Positions 44,300-56,399 of a stretch of 64,000 nt of DNA are shown here, piece after piece (within the stretch, counting starts at the first letter, position 1; each line of letters starts with the position of its first letter). The stretch lies in the NCBI GenBank assembly GCA_015680685.1, contig MNCI01030164.1, positions 190,841-254,840 of the forward strand, read 5' to 3'. The position numbers and the translations under genes are program-made. Source of the DNA: Gnetum montanum (Eukaryota; Streptophyta; Gnetopsida; Gnetales; Gnetaceae). The notes below the pieces were generated by a model, which saw only the letters and a program-made list of their open reading frames with translations, did not search any database and was not told the origin of the DNA.

Positions 44300-46445
44300 C
44301 ATTTCATCAAATGGTCAGCCACATTTCATCTTTCGAATCTCCTCCTCCAAGCTTAGTCGTGCGGGAGATTGCTGCCCATACTAAAATAGTTGTCCTAGCC
44401 TCTTAGGTCTTTTCTTTATTTTTTGTTTTACACATTTTTGTTTTACACCATTGTTCATACGTTTAACATTTCTTACCTACTCTTTCTATTTTTTATATAT
44501 AAATATATTTCACCTTTAGTTGTTCTATTTTATTTTATTCTAGTTATTTCCCTCTATTTATTTTTGCTAATAAATCTATCTTATTACGACAGGATGTGAT
44601 GGTGTGATGCTTGCACCCAATAGGGGCATTCTTATTATGGGTTGCCTATAATATCTAGTTCTTACCTTAGCATTTTGATTTTAGGAAAATAAGCTACACT
44701 TTCTTTCATGCAACAAGCAGTGAGTCCATGACATTCGACCACTCACACTTTTCTATGGTGTCCTGGGATCAAGAGAAGTACAATTTCTTTTTCATTAATC
44801 AACTCCAATCAATCTTTGACCTTGGTGGATTCCGAATTTGGGAAGGATCCAAGTGGTAAGGAATAGGGTGTGACTTCAAGGGAATATGGTGGACCATGTA
44901 TCCCCCTACGATCTCTTGTGCATTGCTGCCCTCAGGGATCCCTTTCCATTCCATGGCCATGAATAATAGGAAGCTAACAGGTCCTTGCATGGTGTGGTTC
45001 CTATTTGAAAAAAATAAAAATAAAAACAAAACAAAAAAGTTGTGGGAATTCAAAGCACACCCCTTGGATCAACCAATCTATCCTCACATGGTATGGTTCC
45101 CATTTTAAAAAAATAAACACAATAATGGGAATTCAAAGCACACCCCTTGGATTAAATAACATGCTACAAGCATTGGTTATGGGACTCAGAAGCCATGTTA
45201 CTTAGATATGATGGTCCCCTCTAACTAAGGCCCTTCCTTACTTCCTACTTCCCTTTCCTTCTATATAAGGAATGGGATTTGATCTCTGTGGGCATGTGTA
45301 TGACCTGAGTGAGTGGGTTGGTATTAGTCCATCACTATGACATCACTGGCCATGGTTGGTCTTGGTCCAAACTTGGAACGAATTATTATTAGGTCACTTA
45401 ACCAGATACTTCACAAAGGGACTATAACAATATTGACCTTGGCACTCCATTCCACATGCTCTCCCTCTCATCTATTACTCTCCATTTCTCACCTCACTGT
45501 CAATTTCATGTTTTGATTGTGTATCCTAGTTTGTTGGTACTTGTAAATCCTTTGGTTAGTTCTTAGAGGTACGAGTATTAACCCTCAGTGACCATTAATT
45601 AACTATGGGGCCCACAGACTCCTAGGTTGAGGATGTGGAAGGGTAACCAAGGCTAAAGCCTACTATGGGGAGGACCCACTTGCATATCCGTTGGTCCCAC
45701 TTGTAAATCTCCTGCTCCTTTGATCTAATATGGCAACTGTTTCTATGCTGCCCATCATGAGGGTCTCCATCGCCCAAGCTCCATCTTATGTTGATCTCCT
45801 AGATTCGACTCTTCTTTTGTGCTCGACACCCCTTCCACTTTGTTTCATGATGTCCTCAAGTCTCTGAGCCCTTAATGACTCTATTTTTATGCTAAAATTC
45901 ATAGATTTAGGCCTTTCCTTCATTGGTCAATGGTAGTCAACATAGTTGAATAGTTGCATCAACGCAACCTCATATATGCAACGACCTGCATTTTCGTGGC
46001 CATGTTTATGTGGCCCTATCGACACACTGCCTAAACTACTATATATATGCTCATTGTGCTTTAGAATTTTGTCCATTTTTCCATAATGCTAGGGGATTTT
46101 TTTAAGTTTTCCACATCCACTCTCCTTCTTGAGCAACTAACCTACCGAACGCTCATCCACATCTACCCATTCCTTCACTCTTTTGCTACTAGAGGTATGC
46201 TCTATGTCGTGGGGGCCCATGATTCTGCATAATGTGACAATATGGCTAATCCAAGATTTAACAATATAATGCTTCCTAGGGTTAATCAAAACTTAATGCA
46301 CCCTAGGGTAATCAAAACACGTAGGGTTAATCAAAGCTCAACACACTTGTCATTGTCATAGCCAAGCCATCATGAGAAGGTATCTTATTGCCATTTTTGG
46401 CACAAGATGCACACATTTTAATTCATGGTTATGTTGTGATTGTAG
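44300..46445. other. Spacer of element E between integrase and 3' ORF
   Basis: No ORF of note. It contains AT-rich tracts, a direct duplication (44990-45069 and 45089-45156), a TATA-like CTATATAAGG at 45262-45271, and a second TATA-like stretch CTACTATATATATGC at 46038-46052. The latter is preceded by GTGGCCCTATCGACACA, which resembles the LTR upstream region (CCCATCGACACATC). Splice-like signals follow: AGGTATGC near 46195 and TTGTAG just before the ATG of the 3' ORF at 46446. These fit a separately expressed or spliced transcript for the 3' ORF, as reported for some Athila elements. Confidence 0.45.
44990..45156. repeat. Imperfect tandem duplication in the spacer of element E
   Basis: Two copies of a segment running from TGGTRTGGTTCCYATTT through an A-rich tract to GGGAATTCAAAGCACACCCC. 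The second copy is shorter by loss in the A-rich part. The open frames here are products of the repeat. Confidence 0.8.
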
Positions 46446-49234
46446 ATGGTACCAAGACCAAGACATCCAAGGGAGGAAGGACCATCACAACCTTAGGAAA
46501 AGAAACTTAGAACTAGATGGGAATAAGGCACACAACCTCAAGAGCACATAGAGGGCTTGCATGAAACTGGCCCTCTCCATGAGGAACCCAATGTGGAATC
46601 TATTCATCAAATTCCTGAACAAGAGGTTCCCATAGAATAATCATGCAGGGACGAGACTCCAACAAAAGTGCCACAGCTTGAGGTCACCTTGACTAGGGCT
46701 TTCCTTGACGCTATCAAGCTGAAGGAGCTACAACGAATGGTCTTTCAAGAATTAAACTTCAGATGATTCCTAGAAAGTGCACTAGAGGAAGTCAGAACAC
46801 AGCTATAGAATTCTCCCATGTGGCCAATCATCACGTCCAGTGGTGAGTGGTACTTGGGGAAAACCTATCTCTTCTAGAAAAATTGGTAGTTGAGGTTGTG
46901 AGTAAGAATCAAATATATCCATGTGTCTTACTATGTAGAGGCAATTCTGCAAGCCCTTGGGTTGCTTGAGACTAGGGATAATGTTGCAAAAATTTCAAAA
47001 CAAGTGGACCCCAAGGTGAAATCAGAGTGGACCAAGCAATGCTATGAGGTAGATCGTAAGGAGTTTGGCACATTGACAACCACAAAAAGGGTTTATTCTA
47101 AAATTGCATCTTACCACTTAAATCCAATGGTAAGACCAAGGAAATTCACCATCCTCTCTACTCATGCTTGTGCCACTTTAAGCAAAAAATTCCCTATCAA
47201 CCTTCCACAGTTACTCTTCTTGGAAATTGAGAAATGATTTGCAAAAAATGAACATGGAAGATGAGCTTTGCCCTTTCCTTGCCTAATTAGAAAACTATGC
47301 AAATGGGTAGGGATAACATGATATGTCAATGACACACTTCTTCATGCCCCAATTATCTCATGGCATGAGATGATGAAAGATAAAACACCTACCATAACAA
47401 GAATAGAGGAAGAGCAACCACCACCTCCACCATCCACATAAGCAACAGGGTCAAACTTGCACATGATCATAGAGCACATACACAAGATCCAATATTCATT
47501 CCTGTGCTACCAGAAGCAACAAGCGGGAACCAGTGACGGTGGAGACCCTTCAGTGTACCACCCTACCTTGAGCCATCTAGAGTAAGTGGCTTGCTCGATG
47601 AGCTTATGGAGAGGGTAGGGTCGATTCTTTCAGCTATGCAAACACAAGTGCCCACGAGAACAGATCCTAGCGCCCAAGAAGTAACCATGTCACTAACCTA
47701 ATAATTATTCCTAGAAATTTCAAGGAATGCTACTACTTTCTTGGTGCATTTAGAGGAGGGTGAAGGGGAAATTGTCTTAGTAATGCAACACCAAGGACAG
47801 GAAGTTTTGATAGACATGGTTGCCGATATGATCACCATAGCTCTCAATGCACTTGCAACACTTGTACTGGATGTACATGGGGTTAAAGATGTGTAGTTGT
47901 CTACAAGTACTTAGAGTGGCAAACTTAATGCAGCACAATAAGAAGAATTCTTGGACCAATTAGTGGGAACTGGGAAACTACTTCCAGATGTCTTCGACCT
48001 TCTAGACAACATCACTACAACCAAGTCGGAGCTACTCTTGGAAAAGAGCAAGTGCCTCATCCTAGAGGGGAAACTGGAAGTAGCTTAGGTAGACAATGAA
48101 TACTTAGCTGTAGAGGTTGCCCAATTAAGGGTCCAACTTGCTGATCTAGCAATAAGCAACCTTGAAGTCACCACAAATGAATCTCTTCAATACCTTCAAA
48201 TCAGGCTCCAAAAAGTTGAGTACGAGCAAGATTCGGTGACCTTTAAGAAGTCCTTGGTGGAAGCCCATTCTTATTATTTAAACAAGGACTTGACAAAGGT
48301 TCACCAAGAGAATGTTTTTTTGACTATTGAAGTTCATCACTTGTGCAATGTTGGTCTCGAAAATCAACAAATGAAGGATTTTATCTACCAAGAGCAGAAG
48401 GAGCTAGCTAGGGTAAATACCGATGTAAGAAGATTGGCTATCAAAAATCTCAATCTATCAATGGAGGAAGTCTGAGCCTTGCGATAGAAGATAGCCATTA
48501 AAATCGCCACTTGGAAGAATGAGGCCATCAAGTTTGAATAAGTGAAAAATCACTATAGGGACCAAGTGTGATTGCAAAAAGAAATTAATGAAAACGAAAT
48601 CCAAGTCGTAAAGGCTAAGATGAATCAAGCCCTCCAATAACTCAAGGAAGGAGGTGAGGTATGGAAACCCATCTTTGATGGATTAAATGCCTACAACCAA
48701 GCTGAGATTTTTCTCAAGGAGCTGCAAATTGAAGAAATGACAAAATACATGGAACTAGCTAACCTTCGTTATGAAAACCTAACCATGCTTACAACTAGGA
48801 GGTTGTGGTTAAACCTTGAGAACTAAGTGGCCACCTCATATTTGTTATACGAGGGCAAGTTCAAGGTGCATAAGGAGACAAAGCAAAAGTTGGAAATAGC
48901 AAATGCGAAACTTGAAGTTCTTTACACCTACTTTGAAGGGCAACACTTTGTTGTGGAGAACTTGGCCCAAATAATGGATAACTACTAGCAACTACAAGCA
49001 TCAGTCTGAGCATTCAACATTAAACAAAAATAGTTTGCAGCTTGGTTCATCAATTTAAAGGAGCTCTTCCCTACACTTCCATCTCATTGGGATGTTCCTA
49101 TTCTAGCACACATTAGTGAAGCCACTTGGACTATGAACGATCCAAAAAGTAAAGAAGACAAAATGAGGGCTCTATTGGAGGCTTTCCAATTACCTCTAGA
49201 AGTTGCAACAGCCACAACCACCACATGCACCTGA
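46446..49234 (+). pseudogene. 3' ORF of element E: passenger or env-like protein with coiled coils
   Basis: The ATG at 46446 follows a TTGTAG acceptor-like site. One frame runs to about 47440 with stops: an acidic N-terminus, RIKYIHVSYYVEAILQALGL near 46906, EWTKQCYEVDRKEFGTLTTT, ILSTHACATLSKKFPINLPQ and ALPFPCLIRKLCKWVGI near 47268. The LPFP-CLI-x-x-LC-x-x-G segment resembles ORFs known as putative plant transposon proteins. After a frameshift, 47990-49230 is almost all heptad-rich: LLEKSKCLILEGKLEVA, KKSLVEAHSYYLNKDLTKVH (48236-48475), LKELQIEEMTKYMELANLRY. A C-terminal globular piece follows (LKELFPTLPSHWDVPILAHI). The total would be about 900 residues. No signal peptide or membrane segment is obvious, which argues against an envelope glycoprotein. 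More than 15 stops. Confidence 0.55.
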
Positions 49235-49511
49235 AGTGGTGAGGGCCTGATAGAACCACAGCCACTAGGAATTGTATGACCTTCTTCAGCAACTTTAGCA
49301 TCTCAGTTGAGTTGTACGTCCATTGTTGTCAAGGTGTTCCATTTTTTTGTACATGAACACCACAATTTTGTAACTTCTTCCATACACTCAAGCACTTGGT
49401 GTATTGTTAGCGTTAGTAGATGTCTTGAGATGTTTTGCTATGTGTATCACTAGCACCTCATACCTTCCAAATTGTAACTCAAGGATGAGTTTTCACTCAA
49501 TCATGGGGGTA

Positions 49512-50395
49512 TGATGAAGCATCCAATCACTACATTAACTGGGCTACATTGACAAAGCCTCATTAACGGAGCCACATTGACGTGACCCCATTGATGCATC
49601 TTTCCAAGCGTTGACATGGCCTCATCAATGCAAAGTCCATTTTCTACTATAAATATGTGTGCACCCATCGCATTTATGGCATCTTTTGTTCAAGTTGTAG
49701 CAAAGCTCTTGTAGTTTGTCTCTGTGAAAGTTAGAATATTTCCCAAGTGCCCATAGCAGGATTTTGAAAACTGTACGGTTCTTTATTTGAGCGCTAATGT
49801 ACCTAAGCCCATTGGCGTGACTGAAAATAAACATAAGCTTTTTGAACATTCCTTGCAGCATTTGGATTAAACTACTCAAGCATTAAAATATTTTAATTTT
49901 TAATAATTCTAAAAGCTTTTATTATTATCTCTTTATAGTTATAGTTCTTTTTATGATTTATGAGAACCATAAGCACGACCATCTAGAACATATATCTGAC
50001 ACTTGGAAACCTAGTGAAGCCTAACGTCCAGTAACCCAATAGTGGTTAGGACATGCTCAAGATGTGCACAGAGGATGGGATCAATTTTTTATGCTAGGGA
50101 TAGTTAAATGATAGAGTAGAGAAATTGTAAAATTATATAGCCTTTCATTTCCTACACTGGAAGAATTAGACTTTAAAGATAAAAAAAACACTTATAAAAA
50201 TCATTTGCCTCAATCTCACTCAACCATCACTTTAGAATATCATAAGTGAGGTTGGGAAGACAACGATCACTCTAACTGAGGTTTTCCTGGCTAGAATTCT
50301 ATGTACATAAGTGCTTGCAGTTTTCAAAATTCGACCAGGTTGCACGTGAACACTTGTGATTCGTATGGTTGGGCATAGGGGTACCTCACCGCTCA
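49512..50395 (+). repeat. 3' LTR of element E
   Basis: 884 bp, with TATA box CTACTATAAATATG at 49645-49658 and end CGCTCA. Preceded by the polypurine-like ATGGGGGTA. Confidence 0.9.
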
Positions 50396-50403
50396 TTAAG
50401 GTT

Positions 50404-50422
50404 TTAACAAATCAAAAGGTCA
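50404..50422 (-). repeat. Copia LTR, terminal 19 bases beyond element E
   Basis: After the second TTAAGGTT the sequence TTAACAAATCAAAAGGTCA matches the end of the second copia LTR copy (near 61130-61146), so the copia LTR ends here. Confidence 0.6.
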
Positions 50423-52100
50423 ATAGTTTTTTTATTTTCCACAAGCTTGAGAATCTTCATCCATATGCTAGAGTGGCAAAGCTCACTCATAGAATGGAAA
50501 TTTGATTTTACAAACTAGCTCTACAAGAAGGTTAACATGAAAAATGTTGATGTGGCAAATAAGGTTTTTAATTTCTCATAACCTTGAGCATCTTCATCTA
50601 GATGATGATATGGAAAAGCAACTAAGCTTTACTAACATGGCTAGGCATTGATATGATATAGCTCGCTCATAGGGTAGAAATCTAGCTCTACAAACTATCT
50701 CTATGAGGAGGCTTACATGAAAAAGGTTGACATGGTAGAGCTTGTTTCATAGCTACTTTGTAGAGTCAAATTTTAGGTATATGAGAAACACACATTTTCT
50801 GGCACCAACATAGAAAAAACAAAGTTAATATTGTTAGTTATACATTAGTATTTTTCTAAAGCTAACTTGAAAAAGCCAATTTCACATTTATTTATAGGTT
50901 TTAATTTCAACTTCATAAACTAGATCTATAAGTTGATGTGATAAAACCTTTTCTACATACTTAAATCCCACAAAGCTAAATTAGGCAGAACCATTTTATA
51001 GAGGCAATTTTTAGCTCTATGAGTTTTCTCTATGAGCTGACATGAAAAACATACTTGATAAAATCCTCTTTTTGGATTTGGTTTGAGCCTCCTTTTTCTA
51101 AAATGGTGGTTTTTTCCCTAAGCTTAACTTTTTCTACTAATGTCAAACCCATAAAACTATCCCTTAAACTCTGTGATCCCATTCTTGATAGGCTCATCTT
51201 AACTTATAGACAAATAAAATATAGCACATGTCTGAGTGAATTAAACTCATGTAAACTCTATCTTTAATGGCTAGCTTAGCTATCTTACATAGTGTTAGTT
51301 TTAATCTAAAATCCTAACCCTTTGAATTTCCTAGAAATTGCATAAGATTTTGTAATTGATGAAGCAAAATATTATGGGATTGTTCGGCCTTATTAAACCA
51401 TGATTGCTTAAAATGTTTGTTGAAATTTTCTCTACACAAGACTCATTTTTCATATGAACATGGTGCAACAAATTTGACTCAATCTCATCATGAGAGTAAT
51501 TGGTTTTTGAAAGTTATGGGGATCACACATACAAGTAGACCTAGTAATTTAACCTTTGTCACTGTTTCAAGAATGTAGGCACTTAAGTATTAAATCTTCA
51601 TCCATGCTATAACTCTTATAAAAGACTTGGCTTTAAATGTTTAAAACTCATAGTCTCAATTGAGGCCTAATATTTTTCTTCTTTAATAAAAAAATCCCAA
51701 GTTATTTTGGGATATATGGATCTATTTAAAATTAGTAACCATTAGCAGTTAGTGTAATTTATTCTTTTAGCTTAAGCACTACTCCATTAACAGTTGAAAT
51801 ATTACAACATTTCTTTCCCTACTTTTTCCTTCAAAAGATTTAAAACCCTTTAAACAAGAAGATTTTCATGATTCAAATGAATCAATATCCAATGATATTT
51901 TCATGGTTGTGTATAATGATGATTTTTAGGGTTAGAAATCTTTATAAAATTTATACAAGGTAGTCTAACTATTTAAAGAAATTATGAATCACGTCTTGGA
52001 AAGAAAGCATTTTTTGGAAAAAAACTCCCAACAAGCTTAAGGCTTGAAAGTATAAAAATCCGATGTAGCTTAAATGCTATGTAGAATATATACATATAAA
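50423..52100. other. AT-rich region with a local duplication, no gene recognised
   Basis: Two imperfect copies of a segment beginning CTTGAGAATCTTCATCCATA (50446-50565) and CTTGAGCATCTTCATCTAGA (50583-50743), both ending near TTAACATGAAAAATGTTGA. A third partial copy is near 51010-51050. It could be the 3' untranslated region or LTR of element F; no matching partner was found near 56400-57640. Confidence 0.4.
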
Positions 52101-52119
52101 TATTAACTTTAGCTATCAA

Positions 52120-53700
52120 AAACTAGTTAAGTGGTGGAAAGAAAATAGTCACCATGACCTTCCTTGGTGCCTTCCCTTTGAAAGCTCGATCATACTGGAT
52201 TTTAGTTAAGACTTGAGCCATCTTCTCATCTTTTATATTTAGAGCCTTTTTAATTTCTTGATTTAGAGTATTCTTCCTAGCTATAACCCATTCTACTACT
52301 TTCACCAGCTAACTCATTTTTAAACTAAACTAAGAAGGTTTCTCCCTCCTTTCTTTCAAATTGATGTAAATGTAAGCCAAGTTCTTAGCCCTTCTTTTGG
52401 CTTGGTAGGTTAGTGGCTTGTGAGATGAAGAATTCCTTTCAAAAATATAATTAGTTCAAATTCTTGTCATTTTTGTCTAGCCTCATGATTTCTGAACACT
52501 AATAGTACTTATTCCAAACATGACCATGAATGCAATGGTCATTTTCCATGAAGAAAAATGTATCTACCAACCATGTCATATAGGACTACTATATGAAGCT
52601 TCACAACTTGAAGCTCTATAGTAGACCCTCATGGTATGTTCATAATAACATCTAGATAAATAAGGTATGAAAGACCTTATCTTTGTCATTTTTCTAAAAA
52701 TGCTCTTATTACAAGATTTTCTTAGCTAATGGAGGATCAACCATACCTCATTATATAGCTTAGGTTTTCAAAACTTTTCTACCACTATAACAACTATCTT
52801 AGATACTTATTAAACTCCCACTAAATCTATTTATTAACTTCAAATAAAATCACTATTTATATATTTACATTCTACGATATTCTATAGTTCTATTTGGTAT
52901 TGGGTGGTTGTCCAACGTAGTGCTTGAGATAGATGACATTTAATGAGAACTTCATTTTAGTTCCATCCATCATGAATAGCTTATACGTATCTAACACTTG
53001 TTTCCTAATAACAAATGGACCTATTCACTTGGCAGTAAATTTATTATGATAACTTCTTCTTCTTGTATGCAAAAGTAATACTAGATCATCCACCATGAAT
53101 GCCCTTTTTAAAGCTTTTTTATTGAACCATCTTTTGATCTATGATGCATTTATCAACAAATTATCTCTAGCTTTGTCAATTTCAACTTCTCTTTTGATAA
53201 CTAGAGACGTTAGGATTCTATACAAACTTTGATGCTACTATTATTATTTTGTTAGTAATTCTTGTAGTTGTTCTATAAACTAGATTATAGGGTAAGGTGT
53301 GATGGATTTCTTAATGCATATATGATCTATCTATAAAGTAAAATATAGGTAGTTATGCCAATTTCTTGAACTTCCCTTCATTGATCTTTCAATATAAGAG
53401 ATGAGATTCTCATTTGTATATTCAACTAATCCATTTCCTTGAGGATAGTAATTTTATTAGGAAAATATAAATATAGATTTTACATATGCCCATCTTATAA
53501 ATTCTTTAGATTTAAATGTAGGATCACTATCTAACACTAATACCTCTAACATACCAAAATGACTTACATATGAAGCTAAACTTTTCTTCAAATCCTTTGC
53601 CTTTTCCCACTTGGTAAAATAATCTATAGTTGTAAGTATAAACCTATGTCCAATGTTTGAAGGAGTAATCATTCTAAGAAAATCCAATCCCCTTTGCTAA
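52120..53700 (-). pseudogene. Integrase of gypsy element F
   Basis: Minus strand: MDFLRMITPSNIGHRFILTT and IDYFTKWEKA (first Asp) from 53687, LVLDSDPTFKSKEFIRWAYV (second Asp), then YYPQGNGLVEYTNENLI near 53440-53395 carrying the Glu. The C-terminal GPY/F module is recognisable at 53095-52890: DLVLLLHTRRRSYHNKFTAK, IGPFVIRKQVLDTYKLFMMD-G and LNVIYLKHYVG. The final frame 52305-52123 (EIKKALNIKDEKMAQVLTKI) is not recognised. Stops and frameshifts between the blocks make it a pseudogene. Confidence 0.8.
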
Positions 53701-53924
53701 AATGGTCTTTCTGCAATTACTAGTTTTATAGAAGTACTAGCTTTCTTGATTTTTAGTCAATGGATTTGATATTTGAAACAACATTAAATCTTAAAACTAA
53801 TATATTGATACATGCTAGGCTAATAATATGTGTTTCATAGTAGAGTTGATAAATCATAAAACCAAGTTTGCATGATCATGAAATTGGTTTAGCACAAGTT
53901 CATATGAGCATTCTTAATACATTC

Positions 53925-54500
53925 TTACAGAAGTCCTCTTAAGTCCTTTCTATATAATATCCCATCTTCCACTATAAATTTATTTCTCATTTTAAGAAAA
54001 GCTCTTATTTGACTCATAGTCAAATTATTCAAGACTTTCCTTGAAGCAAAGAACTCTAAAATTTTATCATACCAATTTTCATTATGGAAATTTAATACAA
54101 AACTTTCAGCCTCTTTGGCCATTAATTTGGCTAAACTCATTCCTTTTACTATTTTGCATAATTCTAACAAAAATCTAAATAATTGAAGCTTAGAAATCTA
54201 GTTTTCTCTTTTCAAACTAATTTCATTTTGAGTTAATAATTTCTTAACAACAAGCTTTGTTGTCATGACATGAATCAAAGTGCTATCTAAATAATATTTT
54301 AAATGCATTAGCACTTTGATAATGACATATTCCTATTTTTCAAACTTTAATAATTAATTTAAGCTAATGACCAAAGAATTCAATTGCCTCATCCTAGCCA
54401 TCCTTTTTTTGAGTTAAAACTATAGTAATCGAATCAGTAGAAGCAAAAGCATATAGCTAGAAGTCTTTTCTTAATTTAGGTTTAGCTAAATATGAAGCTT
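53925..54500 (-). pseudogene. RNase H and connector of element F
   Basis: In a shifting frame, FASTDSITIVLTQKKDG near 54440 is the start of the gypsy RNase H, strongly decayed. The open frame 54170-53925 (KIVKGMSLAKLMAKEAESFV, NENWYDKILEFFASRKVLNN, LKMRNKFIVEDGILYRKDLR) is the RNase H-integrase connector, ending in the L-Y-x-K-D block that precedes the integrase zinc finger. Confidence 0.75.
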
Positions 54501-55450
54501 ATTAGATAGCATTTTTAATTTTTGCTAATGCTTTATCTAATTTAGACATCTTTTTGACTTGAACATCCTTCTTGAGAATACATATTAAATGTTTGATGAT
54601 CTTAGTAAATCTTGATATAAATTTCTTGATGAAATTTATTTTCCCAAAAAGAGATCTAAGTGACTTTTTGTTGGTCAAGTGTTCAATATTCTAAATATCT
54701 TGGTTCCTTGCACTATCTATCTCTATACCTTTCTAGTAGATTATATATTGGAAAAAGCTTCCAGAATTTACTCCAAAAATGCTTTTCTTAGGATTCAAAT
54801 AAATATCATAATGTTGACATCTGTTGAAAATCTATTATAGATTATCAATATGATCTTCTTTTTTCTTTAAGTAAACAATAATGCCATCTAAATAAATTGC
54901 ACCAAACTTTCCTATTAATCCTTTAAAAGCTATATCCACAACTTGTTGGAAAGTGACTTCAAAATTTAACAATCTAAAAGGCATTATTCTATAAGAAAAA
55001 GTTCCCTAATTTGTAATGAAAGTTGTCTTATATTAGTAATTTTTATCAACCATAACTTGAACATACCCTGAGAAATCATCTTTTGACATCCAAAAACTTT
55101 AATTAACATTTCATCTATTCTAGGGAGTAGAGATTTATCCATTTCTAAAGCTTCATTCAAATTTCTAAAATCAACACATAGCCTAATGTCACCATTCTTT
55201 TTCCTCATAGCTATAAGATAAGCTAACCAAAATAAATACTAGATAGGATATATAATTTTAGCTTGTAATAGCTTTTCTATTTTGGCTTCTATGGCTAGCT
55301 CAAATGATGGGTTAAACTTCCTTTACTTCTATGTTACTATCTTTCAATCTTTGATTAAGGGAATCTTGTGAGTCATTACATTTAGTCTAAATATTCTAAG
55401 GTCATCATAAGACCATGCAAAATTATTCAAATTATTCTTTAATAAAGATA
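54500..55450 (-). pseudogene. Reverse transcriptase of element F
   Basis: Minus strand: FAWSYDDLRIF near 55420, KIEKLLQAKIIYPI near 55285, then the open frame 55208-54984 (RKKNGDIRLCVDFRNLNEAL, KSLLPRIDEMLIKVFGCQKM). The later block YLDGIIVYLKKKEDHIDNL near 54890 holds the catalytic box as YLDG instead of YLDD, so the second Asp is lost. YLNPKKSIFGVNSG follows near 54805. Many stops. Confidence 0.85.
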
Positions 55451-55749
55451 ACAACTTTTATCTAAAAATTGGATCATTTTCTTTTGTAATATTTAATATG
55501 TTTGGCTTCTCTATGGATCCAATGTTTACTATTTTATAAGTATAATCTTCTAGATTTTGGACATCTATCCCCTTAAGTAGCTTTTTATTGTGCTTATGTT
55601 CATAATTAACTATCTTCTTCGGAATAAAATTTTTTCTTATCTATGATGCAACTGTTGTTTCAAACATAAATATATTCTCAAATTCAACTTTAGTTCTCAT
55701 GAACCTAAGTAGTTGATCATCATCTTAAAACACTTGAAAGTATTCTATG

Positions 55750-56195
55750 TTATCTAGGATTGATGGTTGATTTTCAACTTTGAATATAACATTTTTATAC
55801 TTATTAAACTTTGCTAAATTTAGTTTTGAGAACTTTATAGCTAGCTTGTTTGCTAACTAGTTATTTTCTCTACATATATGATTTATTTCATACTGCTCAA
55901 GTTGTCCTAATAAATCATAGATAAGTTGTTTATATGACCTTGAGAATGAACTTTTTACTGCACATTCACCCTAAATTTGTTTACAAATAAGCATTAAATC
56001 TGCTTTAATTATAATCCCTTTTTCTAAAAATTTTCTAATTCTAATACATAGGGCTTCATATTCAAATTTATTATTAGTACATGGGAATGATAGATGTATA
56101 TCCTTCAAAGTTTTTTAAGAATCATTTTTTCCTAAGACTACTCTAGCTCCATCCCCTTTTGAATTCCAAGACATGTTGAAATACAGTTCTTAGTT
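55750..56195 (-). pseudogene. RNase H-like domain located before RT in element F
   Basis: Minus strand: MSWNSKGDGARVVLGKNDS near 56175, IHLSFPCTNNKFEYEALCIR near 56095, KADLMLICKQI near 56000, SRSYKQLIYDLLGQLEQYEI near 55940 with the end N-x-x-A-N-K-L-A. This is an aRNH-type domain (D-G-x-x...N-N-x-x-E-Y-E-A-L...D-x-x-L). It is followed by NQPSILDNIEYFQVF and then by the RT linker. Its order (RNase H, then RT) is the reverse of element A. Some plant gypsy families known to me have this order. A possible start codon is at 56372. Confidence 0.7.
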
Positions 56196-56399
56196 TTCCT
56201 TGCTTTGAATTTTTTCTTTCTTTGGAACCTAAGCTTCTCTAAGTGAATATAATTCTATTTCAATATTCTTGGTCCCAATGACTTTGTTCCTTCAATCTAA
56301 AGTAATTTTCTTGACCATTAAGGGTTCACTATATGTGTATATTTGATTTGACTCTCTCTTCCGTAGTAGCCATGATGAGCTAGCCAAAGTTTGATGTTA

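Larger units (their letters stand above)
37132..50395 (+). mobile_element. Element E: Athila-like Ty3/gypsy retrotransposon with a 3' ORF
   Basis: LTRs 37132-38021 and 49512-50395 have TG...CA ends. The primer site matches tRNA-Asp, typical of Athila. Plus-strand order: gag, protease, RT, RNase H, integrase, a 2-kb spacer, a long 3' ORF, polypurine-like ATGGGGGTA at 49503-49511, LTR. It is inserted in a copia LTR. TTAAGGTT is found on both sides (37124-37131 and 50396-50403), longer than the 5 bp usual for this group. All ORFs contain stops. Athila relatives often have an extra ORF after pol, sometimes called env-like; here it looks like a coiled-coil passenger protein rather than a glycoprotein. 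Confidence 0.85.

Noticed and set aside
44799-45205. Overlapping open frames on both strands in the element E spacer
   Set aside because: Caused by the A-rich tandem duplication; no motif or codon pattern supports translation.
46446-49234. Calling the element E 3' ORF an envelope gene
   Set aside because: No signal peptide, membrane segment, cleavage site or cysteine-rich ectodomain could be seen; coiled coil dominates.
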